Assembly (NCBI RefSeq): GCF_012113595.1
Contig: NZ_CP050831.1
Span: 992,001-1,056,000 of the forward strand
Reading direction: 5' to 3'
Length of the DNA stretch: 64,000 nucleotides
DNA from: Bacteroides faecium
Lineage (GTDB): Bacteria > Bacteroidota > Bacteroidia > Bacteroidales > Bacteroidaceae
Shown here: in pieces, positions 54,172 through 62,949 of the stretch
How positions within the stretch are numbered: the first letter of the stretch is position 1
Layout: each line of letters begins with the position of its first letter
The notes under the pieces: generated by a model
Database searches by the model: none
Seen by the model: the letters and a program-made list of their open reading frames with translations, nothing else
What the model was told of the DNA's origin: nothing
Made by a program: the position numbers and the translations under genes

Positions 54172-55737
54172 ATGAAAAAGATATATTTACTTTTATGTAC
54201 CTCATTGTCCCTAATGCTGGGAGGAATCACAGCTTGTGATGACAATAGCCTGAGCAACAGCGAAGTGTACATCCCCGATCCTGAAATTATTTCGGACGAA
54301 GACGACGGTATATCCCCCGAACCTACTACCGAATCAGTGATTAGAATACTACCGGAAAGCAAGCATCAGGAAATAGACGGTTTCGGATGTAATTTCGGAT
54401 GGGCGGAAGCCGTGTACGGATGTACGAAACGTGAACAAATTATGGACGACCTTTACGGTGAAAACGGATTGAGGTTCAATGTCTATCGCGGAGAGGTATG
54501 TGCCTCATCTGCATCCGAAGACGGCAAGACATTCAATTTCAAAACAAACGAGAATTACCATTTGGGAGCGCATTCTTCCGAAGCAAAAGCGCTCTTTAAA
54601 TCGGACGCCGATAAATTCAAGGAATATGCCCAATTGTGGATTATCGACTATCTGTGTAAGAAAAAACGGATGGATATCTATTACTTCTTCTCCGTATGGA
54701 CTCCTCCTGTTGTATGGAAGACCTCTAGCGATGGAGAAACAGTTTCCGGCGGAAGCGGTTCTTTTAATAGTGATTACAGCAAAGAGTATGCCGAGTTCCT
54801 GACTGGTTTTGCAAAAGCCTTTAAAGATAAATTCGGCATTAATGTCTATGGCATGTCCGGTTGGAACGAACCTGACCAGGCCATGGGCGGATGGGATGGA
54901 TGTCTATGGGGCAACCAGCAAATGGCGGACTTCTGCATAGAGCATCTACGCCCTGAACTGAACAGACAAGGTTTGCAGGACACAAAAATCGTTTATGGAG
55001 AATTACCTTGGTGGGCGAATGCCGTGACATGGGTAGAAAATGCTTTAAGAGACAATCCCGAATTGGTTGACGCCGATATCATTGCAGCAGGACACGGTTA
55101 CTCTACAGTGGATGCCAACATTCTACCAATGAGAGCAGCTCAGGAAAAAGGAATTCATGTATGGCAAACGGAGACTTGTGATGACAAGACCCGTGATGAA
55201 ACTTGGAATGACGCCATGAAGTGGGCGAAGAACTATCACGATTACCTGACGAAAGCAAATACGAGCGCTGTGGTATGGTGGGCGGGAGCACGCCAATGTA
55301 CAAGTACCGGAGAAAACCTGCTTCAAACGGACGCATGGGATTTCAGTACCAACTTTTATCGCGTAGACCGCTACTACTCTATCGGACAGTTCTCAAGATA
55401 TATCCAAAGAGGTTCAGTACGCGTTGATGTGGAAACCGAATCGACAACGGCAAACAGAATCCCGAGGGATTTGAGCGTATCGGCATACATCAAGGACAAT
55501 ACCTACACTATCGTATTGGTAAACAAATCAAAGACCAAATCACTGAACACTTTGCTCGAGATAAACGGCAAAGAATTCGACAGCATGGTTTCATACACTT
55601 CCAATTCCAGTGTGAAATGGTTACGCAAGAAGCTGAACCCTTCTGCAACAGGTAAACGCTATGTAAATGTTCCTAAATATAGTGTAGTGTCAATCACTGG
55701 AAAACTCAGAGAGAAAGGAACTCAAACTGAACAATAA
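54172..55737 (+). CDS. GH30 family glycoside hydrolase lipoprotein
   Basis: A 521-residue lipoprotein (start MKKIYLLLC chosen; an ATG at 54136 overlaps the SusD stop). A short linker is followed by a GH30 (beta/alpha)8 barrel: HQEIDGFGCNFGWAEA, LRFNVYRGEV, VWTPPVVWK, acid/base Glu233 in GWNEPD, and nucleophile Glu334 in WQTETCD. The C-terminal beta-domain (about 430-521) is the usual GH30 side domain. Family activities include beta-1,6-glucanase, xylanase, glucosylceramidase and fucosidase, so the substrate must come from its subfamily and context. It sits between SusD and the Ig-repeat lipoprotein. Confidence 0.92.
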   Translation: MKKIYLLLCTSLSLMLGGITACDDNSLSNSEVYIPDPEIISDEDDGISPEPTTESVIRILPESKHQEIDGFGCNFGWAEAVYGCTKREQIMDDLYGENGLRFNVYRGEVCASSASEDGKTFNFKTNENYHLGAHSSEAKALFKSDADKFKEYAQLWIIDYLCKKKRMDIYYFFSVWTPPVVWKTSSDGETVSGGSGSFNSDYSKEYAEFLTGFAKAFKDKFGINVYGMSGWNEPDQAMGGWDGCLWGNQQMADFCIEHLRPELNRQGLQDTKIVYGELPWWANAVTWVENALRDNPELVDADIIAAGHGYSTVDANILPMRAAQEKGIHVWQTETCDDKTRDETWNDAMKWAKNYHDYLTKANTSAVVWWAGARQCTSTGENLLQTDAWDFSTNFYRVDRYYSIGQFSRYIQRGSVRVDVETESTTANRIPRDLSVSAYIKDNTYTIVLVNKSKTKSLNTLLEINGKEFDSMVSYTSNSSVKWLRKKLNPSATGKRYVNVPKYSVVSITGKLREKGTQTEQ

Positions 55738-55755
55738 TTAAATGTATTGTAATTA

Positions 55756-57237
55756 ATGAAAAGAAATATTTTATACTTGGCAGGAGCTTTATTAAGCTCC
55801 GCCATATTAATGCTCAGTTGCTCGGAGGATCTTCCGACTTACAGTGAACTTACGGTCAATAAAACTGATATATTCATTCAGGCAGACGGCCAAAATCCTA
55901 AAGAAACAGTTAATATCACAAGCGGTAATGGAAATTATAAACTTGACATTGCGGATGATAATATCGCAACTGCCACAATAGAAGGTAACAGCGTTATTAT
56001 CAACGGACTACACAATGGAGAAACAACTATCACCATTACAGATTGGACCAAACACTCGGCAGTAATCAACGTCAAGGTTAAAGAAGATTTTGAGTTGAAA
56101 ACTGATAAGGAAGAAATCACATTATTCCTGAATGACGAAAAAAAGAATACTGCTTTAATCAATATCACCAGCGGTAACGGTGGTTATAAAGTGGAAAGCA
56201 GCAACGAACAGGTGGCTACCGCCGAATTAAACGATAATAATCAAATTTTGATTACTGCACTTTCAAGTGATTTCTGCGATGTTATTCTAACTGATGCCGA
56301 CGGCAATAAAACAACTATAAAAGTGGGTGTTTGTGAAAACTATCTGGTACTGGAAGAAACAGTAGGTAAAGTTTGTGTAGTTAACCAAACTTTGAGCGTC
56401 GGAATTATATCCGGTAACGATAATTACTCAGTTGTTAGTGAAAATCCGGAAATAGCAACAGCTCAAATAGTTGATGAGGGCGTAGAAATATCAGGAATCT
56501 CAAAAGGGGAAGCTAATTTCACGATAACTGACAGAATGAAGCAAACCTCAACTTTTAAAGTTAAAGTGTCTGGCGGGTTCGATATTAATGTTACTCATAT
56601 TGATACTGTATATATAATCAAAGATTATGACAGAATACAGACTATTCCAATTATAGATGGCAGTGGAAGCTATGAGATTAATGCTGGAGGATCAATAGAA
56701 TGTACTCTTTCTGAAGATAAATCGGAATTCATTCTAAAAGGTATTGATTCAAAAATGGCCCGTAATCAGAAGATAACGATAAAAGATCTCATTTTTGATG
56801 AAACTCGAGAAATCTCTGTAGATTGGGTAGATTATGATTTCTATAACGACTACGGAATAGCAAGATATTATATTGCGGGAGAGTATGTTAAAATAACTGA
56901 TAGTGATTTCCAAGACGATTCTGCTAACGGCAGAGTTCGCATACGCGTAGGTACGGGAAGAACATTCGCCATTGGAACCAAAGGTAAAGTTAAAAACGGA
57001 TATCTAGTTGGTTTCTCCAATGAAACCGGATATGAACCCGGCGTAAAAGATCCCAATAATCTTGTATTGGCTAAAATAACCGCTACCGGAGCAGACGGAG
57101 CAGTAAGCAAGATTACAGAACTTGAGATTGTGAAAAGAAAAATAGAAGAAGGCAGAGGAGCTGACGATGGTCAATATTGGATAAAATTCAAAGAAGAAGG
57201 TAGGGATGAATGGTCATACATTGTAACATGGCTATAA
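55756..57237 (+). CDS. Ig-repeat surface lipoprotein, probable glycan-binding (SGBP-like)
   Basis: A 493-residue lipoprotein (lipobox LMLSC, Cys22). It is built from three repeats of about 80 residues (about 32-112, 113-193, 194-268) with a shared pattern: NITSGNGNYKL, NEQVATAEL, ...TITDWTKHSAVINVKV. A fourth diverged unit reaches about 355, followed by a unique C-terminal domain (about 360-493). Ig-like spacers that project a terminal binding domain are standard for surface glycan-binding proteins placed after SusD. No sequence identity to a known binding module is claimed. It follows GH30 by 18 nt. Confidence 0.75.
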   Translation: MKRNILYLAGALLSSAILMLSCSEDLPTYSELTVNKTDIFIQADGQNPKETVNITSGNGNYKLDIADDNIATATIEGNSVIINGLHNGETTITITDWTKHSAVINVKVKEDFELKTDKEEITLFLNDEKKNTALINITSGNGGYKVESSNEQVATAELNDNNQILITALSSDFCDVILTDADGNKTTIKVGVCENYLVLEETVGKVCVVNQTLSVGIISGNDNYSVVSENPEIATAQIVDEGVEISGISKGEANFTITDRMKQTSTFKVKVSGGFDINVTHIDTVYIIKDYDRIQTIPIIDGSGSYEINAGGSIECTLSEDKSEFILKGIDSKMARNQKITIKDLIFDETREISVDWVDYDFYNDYGIARYYIAGEYVKITDSDFQDDSANGRVRIRVGTGRTFAIGTKGKVKNGYLVGFSNETGYEPGVKDPNNLVLAKITATGADGAVSKITELEIVKRKIEEGRGADDGQYWIKFKEEGRDEWSYIVTWL

Positions 57238-57256
57238 AAGCACTATTACATTAGCA

Positions 57257-57298
57257 TAATATAATTCCGGTGCTTACATAGCATCCGGAATTATATTA
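57257..57298 (+). terminator. Long hairpin between the SGBP-like and GH130 genes
   Basis: TAATATAATTCCGG pairs exactly with CCGGAATTATATTA, with an inner TGC/GCA pair closing a 7-nt loop. It starts 20 nt after the SGBP-like stop codon. There is no long T-run, so partial termination or mRNA processing are equally possible. Confidence 0.55.
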
Positions 57299-57313
57299 TT
57301 AAGACATTATAAT

Positions 57314-58504
57314 ATGAATAAATTTTATAATAAAAGATTGCGCATTCTCCAAGAAGCGCATGAAACTCTGATAACCCGCCCGAACAAGAAGATTCTTCCG
57401 GGCAATGGGATTTTTGAAAGATACGAATATCCGGTCTTAACAAACGAGCACATTCCTTTAGAGTGGCGTTATGACCTAAATCCGATAACAAATCCTTGGC
57501 TTATGGAACGTATAGGAGTCAATGCTGCCATGAATTCGGGAGCCATCAAATGGAACGGAAAGTATCTGATGGTGGTCCGTGTGGAAGGGAACGACCGCAA
57601 GTCGTTCTTTGCCATTGCCGAAAGCCCGAATGGTATAGACAATTTTCGCTTTTGGGAATACCCCATACAGCTACCGGACACTGACCCAACAGAAACCAAT
57701 GTCTACGACATGCGCCTGACGGCACACGAAGATGGTTGGATTTACGGTATCTTCTGTAGCGAAAGCCTTGACCCGAACGCTGCGCCAGGCGACTTATCTT
57801 CCGCCGTAGCCAAAGCAGGTATCGTCCGTACCAAAGACTTGAAGAACTGGGAACGACTACCAAACTTGATTTCCAAAAGCCAGCAACGCAATGTCGTTCT
57901 GCATCCGGAATTTGTCGACGGCAAATACGCTTTGTACACTCGCCCGCAAGACAGTTTCATTGATGCCGGAAACGGCGGAGGGATCGGCTGGGCACTAATA
58001 GATGATATGACTCATGCTGAAGTAAAAGAAGAGACTATCATCAACCACCGTTACTATCACACTATTAAAGAGGTGAAGAATGGTGAGGGGCCTCATCCGA
58101 TCAAAACCCCCAAAGGATGGTTGCACCTCGCCCACGGTGTACGGGCTTGCGCTGCCGGACTGCGTTATGTGCTCTATCTGTATATGACATCTCTGGAGGA
58201 TCCGACAAAGATAATCGCCGAGCCGGGTGGATACTTGCTGGCTCCGGTAGATGAAGAAAGAATAGGTGATGTATCCAATGTACTCTTCTCCAACGGATGG
58301 ATTGCAGATGAGGACGGAACGGTATATATCTACTACGCATCTTCGGATACCCGTATGCACGTAGCAACTTCCAGCCTAGACAGATTGATAGATTACTGTT
58401 TTCACACACCGGCAGACGGCTTACGTTCTGCTGCTTCTGTAGAAAATATCTGTAAGCTCATAGAAGCTAACAAATATGTAACGGCAGAAAAGGTTTATTT
58501 TTAA
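57314..58504 (+). CDS. GH130 glycoside phosphorylase (mannosylglucose phosphorylase-like)
   Basis: A 396-residue cytoplasmic protein with no signal peptide and the five-bladed beta-propeller of GH130. Diagnostic segments are NPITNPWLMERIGVNAAMNSGAI, of which the central part marks the GH130_1 type, VRVEGNDRKSFFAIAES, the proton-donor region TNVYDMRLT (Asp132, equivalent to the catalytic Asp near 131 in known members), and HPEFVDGKYALYTRP with GPHPIKTPKGWLHL for phosphate and sugar binding. GH130_1 enzymes phosphorolyse beta-1,4-mannosyl-glucose to mannose-1-phosphate and glucose. This implies a mannose-containing product enters the cell through the PUL transporter. Confidence 0.88.
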   Translation: MNKFYNKRLRILQEAHETLITRPNKKILPGNGIFERYEYPVLTNEHIPLEWRYDLNPITNPWLMERIGVNAAMNSGAIKWNGKYLMVVRVEGNDRKSFFAIAESPNGIDNFRFWEYPIQLPDTDPTETNVYDMRLTAHEDGWIYGIFCSESLDPNAAPGDLSSAVAKAGIVRTKDLKNWERLPNLISKSQQRNVVLHPEFVDGKYALYTRPQDSFIDAGNGGGIGWALIDDMTHAEVKEETIINHRYYHTIKEVKNGEGPHPIKTPKGWLHLAHGVRACAAGLRYVLYLYMTSLEDPTKIIAEPGGYLLAPVDEERIGDVSNVLFSNGWIADEDGTVYIYYASSDTRMHVATSSLDRLIDYCFHTPADGLRSAASVENICKLIEANKYVTAEKVYF

Positions 58505-58545
58505 GATAACGCGAGTTAGCTATAGGTCTTAGAATAATAGCAACT

Positions 58546-58586
58546 GCCCGTCATTGACAAATTCCACGTCAATGGCGGGCTTTTTT
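58546..58586 (+). terminator. Intrinsic terminator after GH130
   Basis: GCCCG-CATTGAC pairs with GTCAATG-CGGGC (one internal mismatch) around a 9-nt loop and is followed by six T. It ends the first PUL 2 transcript and isolates it from hicAB. Confidence 0.92.
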
Positions 58587-58641
58587 ATAAAGCAGGACAC
58601 AATATGTTCATTCATAAATAATAGAAATAATTCCATCATTC

Positions 58642-58673
58642 ATTGCAATTAATGGAAATATTTCCTATTTTTG
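58642..58673 (+). promoter_or_regulatory. Promoter and likely operator of hicAB
   Basis: The -7 box TATTTTTG (58666-58673) is preceded by a near -33 box ATTG (58642-58645) with 20 nt between them. In the spacer a perfect 12-bp palindrome, GGAAATATTTCC (58654-58665), sits where a repressor would block polymerase. A second, nearly matching copy lies just upstream (GAAATAATTCCAT, 58624-58636). This fits autoregulation by the HicB helix-turn-helix domain. Confidence 0.7.
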
Positions 58674-58699
58674 TACCAATCAAACAGAACTAAGAAAAG

Positions 58700-58912
58700 A
58701 TGAAATACACGGAATTTCATAGAAAAATCACTAAAAATGATTGGATATTCAGTCATGCATCAGGTAGTCATTATTTCTACAAGAAAGAAATAAAAGATAA
58801 AAAAGGAAAGGTTATCGAGGTTATTTACTCACCACCAGTACCCTATCATGGAGCTAAGGAAATGCCTGAACCTTTAAGAAGAGCAATTGCCAGAGATATG
58901 AACTTAAGATAA
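58700..58912 (+). CDS. hicA: HicA-type mRNA interferase toxin
   Basis: A 70-residue protein with the HicA double-stranded RNA-binding-like fold. The catalytic His24 lies in SHASGSHYFYKK and a conserved lysine-rich beta-hairpin follows; the C-terminus PEPLRRAIARDMNLR is typical. HicA toxins cleave mRNA independently of ribosomes and slow growth. The antitoxin gene follows after 14 nt and the pair has its own promoter with an operator palindrome. Length is normal, so the toxin looks intact. Confidence 0.88.
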   Translation: MKYTEFHRKITKNDWIFSHASGSHYFYKKEIKDKKGKVIEVIYSPPVPYHGAKEMPEPLRRAIARDMNLR

Positions 58913-58926
58913 AGGAGGGAACTTGT

Positions 58927-59325
58927 ATGGAAAAACTAATTATCAACATCGGAGCAAGTAAAGACCATTTTGGTGCATATGCAGAAAATGTGAGCGGTAT
59001 TTATGCGGCAGGTAACACTGTAGCCGAAACCAAGAAAGACGTATTGGAAGCTATACGCTTGATTAAAGAAAATCTTCCGGAATCACAATGGCCGGATATT
59101 ATTAAAGGAGAATACTCCATTGAATGGAAGTATGATACACAATCATTATTACAACACTATAGTGGTATTTTCACTAATGCAGCGTTGGAAAGGATGACTG
59201 GAATCAATCAAAAACAATTGTGGAACTATGCTAACGGAATTTCAAAACCACGTGAAAACGTACGTCGTAAAATAGAAAAAGCCTTGCACTCATTAGGAGA
59301 AGAGCTAATAACTTTATCTCTTTAA
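58927..59325 (+). CDS. hicB: HicB-type antitoxin with helix-turn-helix
   Basis: A 132-residue protein. The N-terminal half (about 1-65) has the HicB RNase H-like pattern, LIINIGASKDHFGAYAENVSG followed by AETKKDVLEAIRLIKE, but lacks obvious catalytic acids, as in other antitoxins. The C-terminal half (about 80-128) is a helix-turn-helix with LERMTGINQKQLWNYANGISKP. HicB neutralises HicA and represses the operon. It is longer than minimal HicB (about 90 residues) because of this DNA-binding domain. Confidence 0.88.
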   Translation: MEKLIINIGASKDHFGAYAENVSGIYAAGNTVAETKKDVLEAIRLIKENLPESQWPDIIKGEYSIEWKYDTQSLLQHYSGIFTNAALERMTGINQKQLWNYANGISKPRENVRRKIEKALHSLGEELITLSL

Positions 59326-59356
59326 TTTGCTTGACAACTTCTCAAGGAGAAAAAGT

Positions 59357-59396
59357 AAAGAGAGGGGACCCGATTACAGATTTCCTCTCTTTTTTA
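59357..59396 (+). terminator. Intrinsic terminator after hicAB
   Basis: AAAGAGAGG pairs with CCTCTCTTT, with a 17-nt loop and following T-run. It lies about 32 nt past the hicB stop codon. Confidence 0.8.
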
Positions 59397-59735
59397 TTTC
59401 TTATAAGTTATAGAATAAACCAATATAGCTATCTTATTTCTTATACGAAACAGAACAATAGAAGTAATATTCAAACAATTGACAGCAAAATAGTATCATT
59501 TATTCGAATATAATAATACCATATTTCTTCCTTATAATACCACAATTCCTTTTCTAAAGATAATAAAAAAGACAGAAATATACAATATATTGCTTATACG
59601 AGCATAACAAGCAAAGCCTATATAGCTTATAAACAGAATATTTAGGCTTCACTTACAAGGTATGAGCTTCTAATCAACAATTAATTACACAGGAAAACGA
59701 GAAGCAAAATTGTATCAGAAGCGGCTAAAATAATA

Positions 59736-59767
59736 TTTGCCGCACATGCCATTAACCTCTACTTTTG
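59736..59767 (+). promoter_or_regulatory. Promoter of the second SusC/SusD pair
   Basis: TTTG (59736-59739) and TACTTTTG (59760-59767) are exactly 20 nt apart. The start codon lies 78 nt downstream, giving a leader of roughly 70 nt. Confidence 0.8.
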
Positions 59768-59845
59768 CATCAGACGATTATCAGTTGAAATTTCCATGGA
59801 TCGATTGATAATTGAACTAGAGTTATAAATCTAATGCAATAAATT

Positions 59846-62800
59846 ATGAGAAGAAAAATTCATTTCTTACTATTCTTATTTCTCTGCATGGCTAGTATTC
59901 CACTGGCAGCCCAAGACATTGAAGTGAAAGGAGTAGTAACAGAAGCTACAACAAATGAACCTTTACCCGGAGTCACGGTAAGAGTTAAAGGCAAAGACAT
60001 CGGCACGGTAACAGACGCGGACGGCAGATACTCCGTCAAGGCAGACAAAGGGAGTACGCTGATATTCTCAACAATAGGTATGAAACAAATAGAAAGAGCC
60101 GTTACATCCGGAGCACCCATCAATGTCGCGATGGAAGAAGATAATATCGCTCTTGACCAAGTAGTAGTGATCGGTTACGGTACAGTAAAGAAAAGCCATC
60201 TCTCGGGTGCTGTAAGTTCGGTCAGCGCGAAAGAGCTTAACGGGCAAGTGGCTTCCAATGCCGCGACGGCACTACAAGGGAAGATTCCCGGAGTATCAGT
60301 GGCAAGTTCCAGTGGCGACCCTAATGGGACTATGACAGTAAACGTCCGTGGTATCAGTTCGTTATCCAACAACAATCCGCTTTATGTAATTGACGGCTCG
60401 TTTGGCGACATCGGTATGGTCGATCCTAACGACATCTCCTCTATCGAGGTGTTGAAAGATGCTGCCGCAGCAGCCATTTACGGTTCACGCGCAGCAGGTG
60501 GCGTTGTATTAATCACGACCAAAAGCGGAAGGAAAGACATGCCGACCAAATTGGATGTCAACTTCTTCACAGGTTTCAGCCAGGCTCCCAAGACACTGAA
60601 AGTTTTTAATGGGGAAGAATATAGCCGTTTCGCACGTTACTATCGTCTGGCAGGCGACGGTTACGGTTCGGAGAACGGAGCAACGCCTTTCATTGGCGAA
60701 GGCACTGACTGGCAAGATGTAATGCTACGCACTGCCATGACTTACAAAGCTAATGCCACCATCAGCGGCGGTTCAAAAAACGGTTCGTACAGTTCGTCTG
60801 TAAGTTATCTCAATAAAGAAGGTATATTACGCAATACAGACCATGAGTCTTACAATATCCGTTTGAAAAGCGATTATTCTTTCTTGAATAACCGATTGAC
60901 AATAGGTGAATCTATGATTGTAAACTTAACCAAAGGAAGCGGGTATATTCATCAGGATACCATGTTCGACATCTTCCAGTTTCCGTCGGTAGTACCGGTA
61001 TATGATTCTACAAATTCGGGTGGTTGGGGTACTTCCAACGATATAAACCTGCCTAACCCACTGGCTGAAATGACAGTGAATGACGAACGGACTGAAACGA
61101 CCCGGATCTTCCTCAATGCTTATTTGCAAGCAGAAATCATCAAAGGATTAAAATATAAGCTGAATGTAGGTATCCGGAAAGAACATACCAAATACCGCAA
61201 ATATACGGATGCGTATGATTTAGGAACCTTCGGTAAGAATGATAAGCCCGACTTGGAAGAAAAGTCATCGACTTGGGAATCGTGGGTATTGGAGAACACG
61301 TTGAATTACGACCGTACATTCAATAAGCACAATCTGTCACTTCTTGCAGGTTACTCGGCACAGAAAGACAAGAGCCACAGCCTGTATGGAAAGAACAGCG
61401 ATATGCCTCAATTTATAGAAACAATGCCGGGCAATGTGGATCCTTCCAACCTGAAAGCATCCAGTAGCCTGAATGAACTGGCATTAGTATCCCTGTTCGG
61501 ACGTGTAATGTACTCCTATGACGACCGTTATTTATTCTCTGCGTCTATCCGTCGCGACGGTTCGTCACGCTTCAAGAAAGGACATCAATATGGCGCATTC
61601 CCGTCCGCTTCTATCGGATGGAATATCAACCGTGAGAAGTTCTTTAAACCGTTGGAAAATGTATTCGACCAGTTAAAGTTACGTTTTAGCTACGGTAAAC
61701 TCGGTAATCAGGAAATGACCAGCTATTATCCTACGCAGAGTGTCGTTTCGGACGGAATGAACTATGTATCGAACAATTCGCCGTGGTTTGGCTCCATGCC
61801 TTATGTACAGGCTATTTCACCCGCCAATCTGACGTGGGAAAATACGGAGACTTACAACATCGGTCTGGATGTCAGCCTATTGAACGGGCAATTGACTTTC
61901 ACTGCGGATGCGTACATTAAAAATACGAATGATGTATTGCTTCCTATTCCTTCGACCGCCTCTACAGGTATTAGCGGGAACTCTATTCAGAATGCAGGTC
62001 AGGTACGGAATAAAGGATTTGAATTTGCGGTGAATTACCGTGGTTCCATTAAGGAAAAGTTCACTTATTATATAGGCGCCAATATCGCTGCTGATAAGAA
62101 TGAAGTGACCAAGATTACATTAGGCGGTCAGAATCTGATGATTTCCGGTTATAGCGCACACGGTGCCGGTGGTCGTGGTATCAATATGTTTGCCGAAGGT
62201 CATTCTATGTCATACTTCAACTTGATTGAAACAGACGGTTTGTTCCGTTCGGCAGAAGAGATTGCCAACTACAAGAACAAGGACGGCGAACTTATCCAGC
62301 CCGGAGCACAAGTGGGTGACGTACGTTACAAAGACTGGAACGGTGACGGCAAGATTAATACAGACGACCAGCATGATGTAGGAAGTCCTTTCCCCGATTT
62401 TACTTTCGGTATCAGACTGGGTGGCGAGTGGAATAACTTCGACTTCAACCTGTTCTTCGACGGAATGGTAGGCAACAAAATCTATAACTACCCACGCTAC
62501 CGCCTGGAATCAGGAAACTTCAACGGAAATATGAGCACTGTATTGGCCAACTCATGGAGACCGGACAATCAGAATACCGACATTCCACGCTTCTCCAAGA
62601 CAGATGGCGCGGATAACAAGTGGGCATATAGCGACAGATGGCTGGAAGATGGTTCATATATGCGTCTGAAAACACTGGATATTGGTTATACACTACCCAA
62701 AAGCCTGACTAAGAAGGTAAAACTTGAAAATGTAAGAATATACACTTCTATGGAAAACCTGTTCACACTGACCAAATACTCGGGCTATACTCCCGACTTG

Positions 62801-62911
62801 GGTGAAAGTTCTGTTGCAGGCGTCAGTTACAACGTATTCTCGAGAGGTATCGACCAGGGACGTTATCCATTGCCGCGTACAATCTCATTCGGAATACAAG
62901 TTAACCTGTAA
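59846..62911 (+). CDS. SusC-like TonB-dependent transporter (PUL 2, second copy)
   Basis: A 1021-residue SusC homologue with signal peptide (1-22), carboxypeptidase regulatory-like domain, IGYGTVKKSHLSGAVSS signature (about 109-125), plug and barrel ending ISFGIQVNL. It is very similar over its length to the SusC at 49319, including matching loop sequences such as FFTG, GEGTDWQDV and the C-terminal FSRGIDQGRYP. Differences lie mainly in the signal peptide and some barrel loops. It is likely a duplicate with a related or overlapping ligand. It has its own canonical promoter. Confidence 0.95.
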   Translation: MRRKIHFLLFLFLCMASIPLAAQDIEVKGVVTEATTNEPLPGVTVRVKGKDIGTVTDADGRYSVKADKGSTLIFSTIGMKQIERAVTSGAPINVAMEEDNIALDQVVVIGYGTVKKSHLSGAVSSVSAKELNGQVASNAATALQGKIPGVSVASSSGDPNGTMTVNVRGISSLSNNNPLYVIDGSFGDIGMVDPNDISSIEVLKDAAAAAIYGSRAAGGVVLITTKSGRKDMPTKLDVNFFTGFSQAPKTLKVFNGEEYSRFARYYRLAGDGYGSENGATPFIGEGTDWQDVMLRTAMTYKANATISGGSKNGSYSSSVSYLNKEGILRNTDHESYNIRLKSDYSFLNNRLTIGESMIVNLTKGSGYIHQDTMFDIFQFPSVVPVYDSTNSGGWGTSNDINLPNPLAEMTVNDERTETTRIFLNAYLQAEIIKGLKYKLNVGIRKEHTKYRKYTDAYDLGTFGKNDKPDLEEKSSTWESWVLENTLNYDRTFNKHNLSLLAGYSAQKDKSHSLYGKNSDMPQFIETMPGNVDPSNLKASSSLNELALVSLFGRVMYSYDDRYLFSASIRRDGSSRFKKGHQYGAFPSASIGWNINREKFFKPLENVFDQLKLRFSYGKLGNQEMTSYYPTQSVVSDGMNYVSNNSPWFGSMPYVQAISPANLTWENTETYNIGLDVSLLNGQLTFTADAYIKNTNDVLLPIPSTASTGISGNSIQNAGQVRNKGFEFAVNYRGSIKEKFTYYIGANIAADKNEVTKITLGGQNLMISGYSAHGAGGRGINMFAEGHSMSYFNLIETDGLFRSAEEIANYKNKDGELIQPGAQVGDVRYKDWNGDGKINTDDQHDVGSPFPDFTFGIRLGGEWNNFDFNLFFDGMVGNKIYNYPRYRLESGNFNGNMSTVLANSWRPDNQNTDIPRFSKTDGADNKWAYSDRWLEDGSYMRLKTLDIGYTLPKSLTKKVKLENVRIYTSMENLFTLTKYSGYTPDLGESSVAGVSYNVFSRGIDQGRYPLPRTISFGIQVNL

Positions 62912-62949
62912 TACCTTAAATTAATATTAAACATTAAATGTCTATAAAC

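Larger units (their letters stand above)
59326..59845. other. AT-rich gap between hicAB and the second SusC
   Basis: This 520-nt gap has no credible gene. It holds the hicAB terminator (59357-59396) and the canonical promoter at 59736-59767, with a repeated short AATACCA motif around 59512-59535 between them. No binding site for a known PUL regulator can be identified by eye. Confidence 0.6.
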
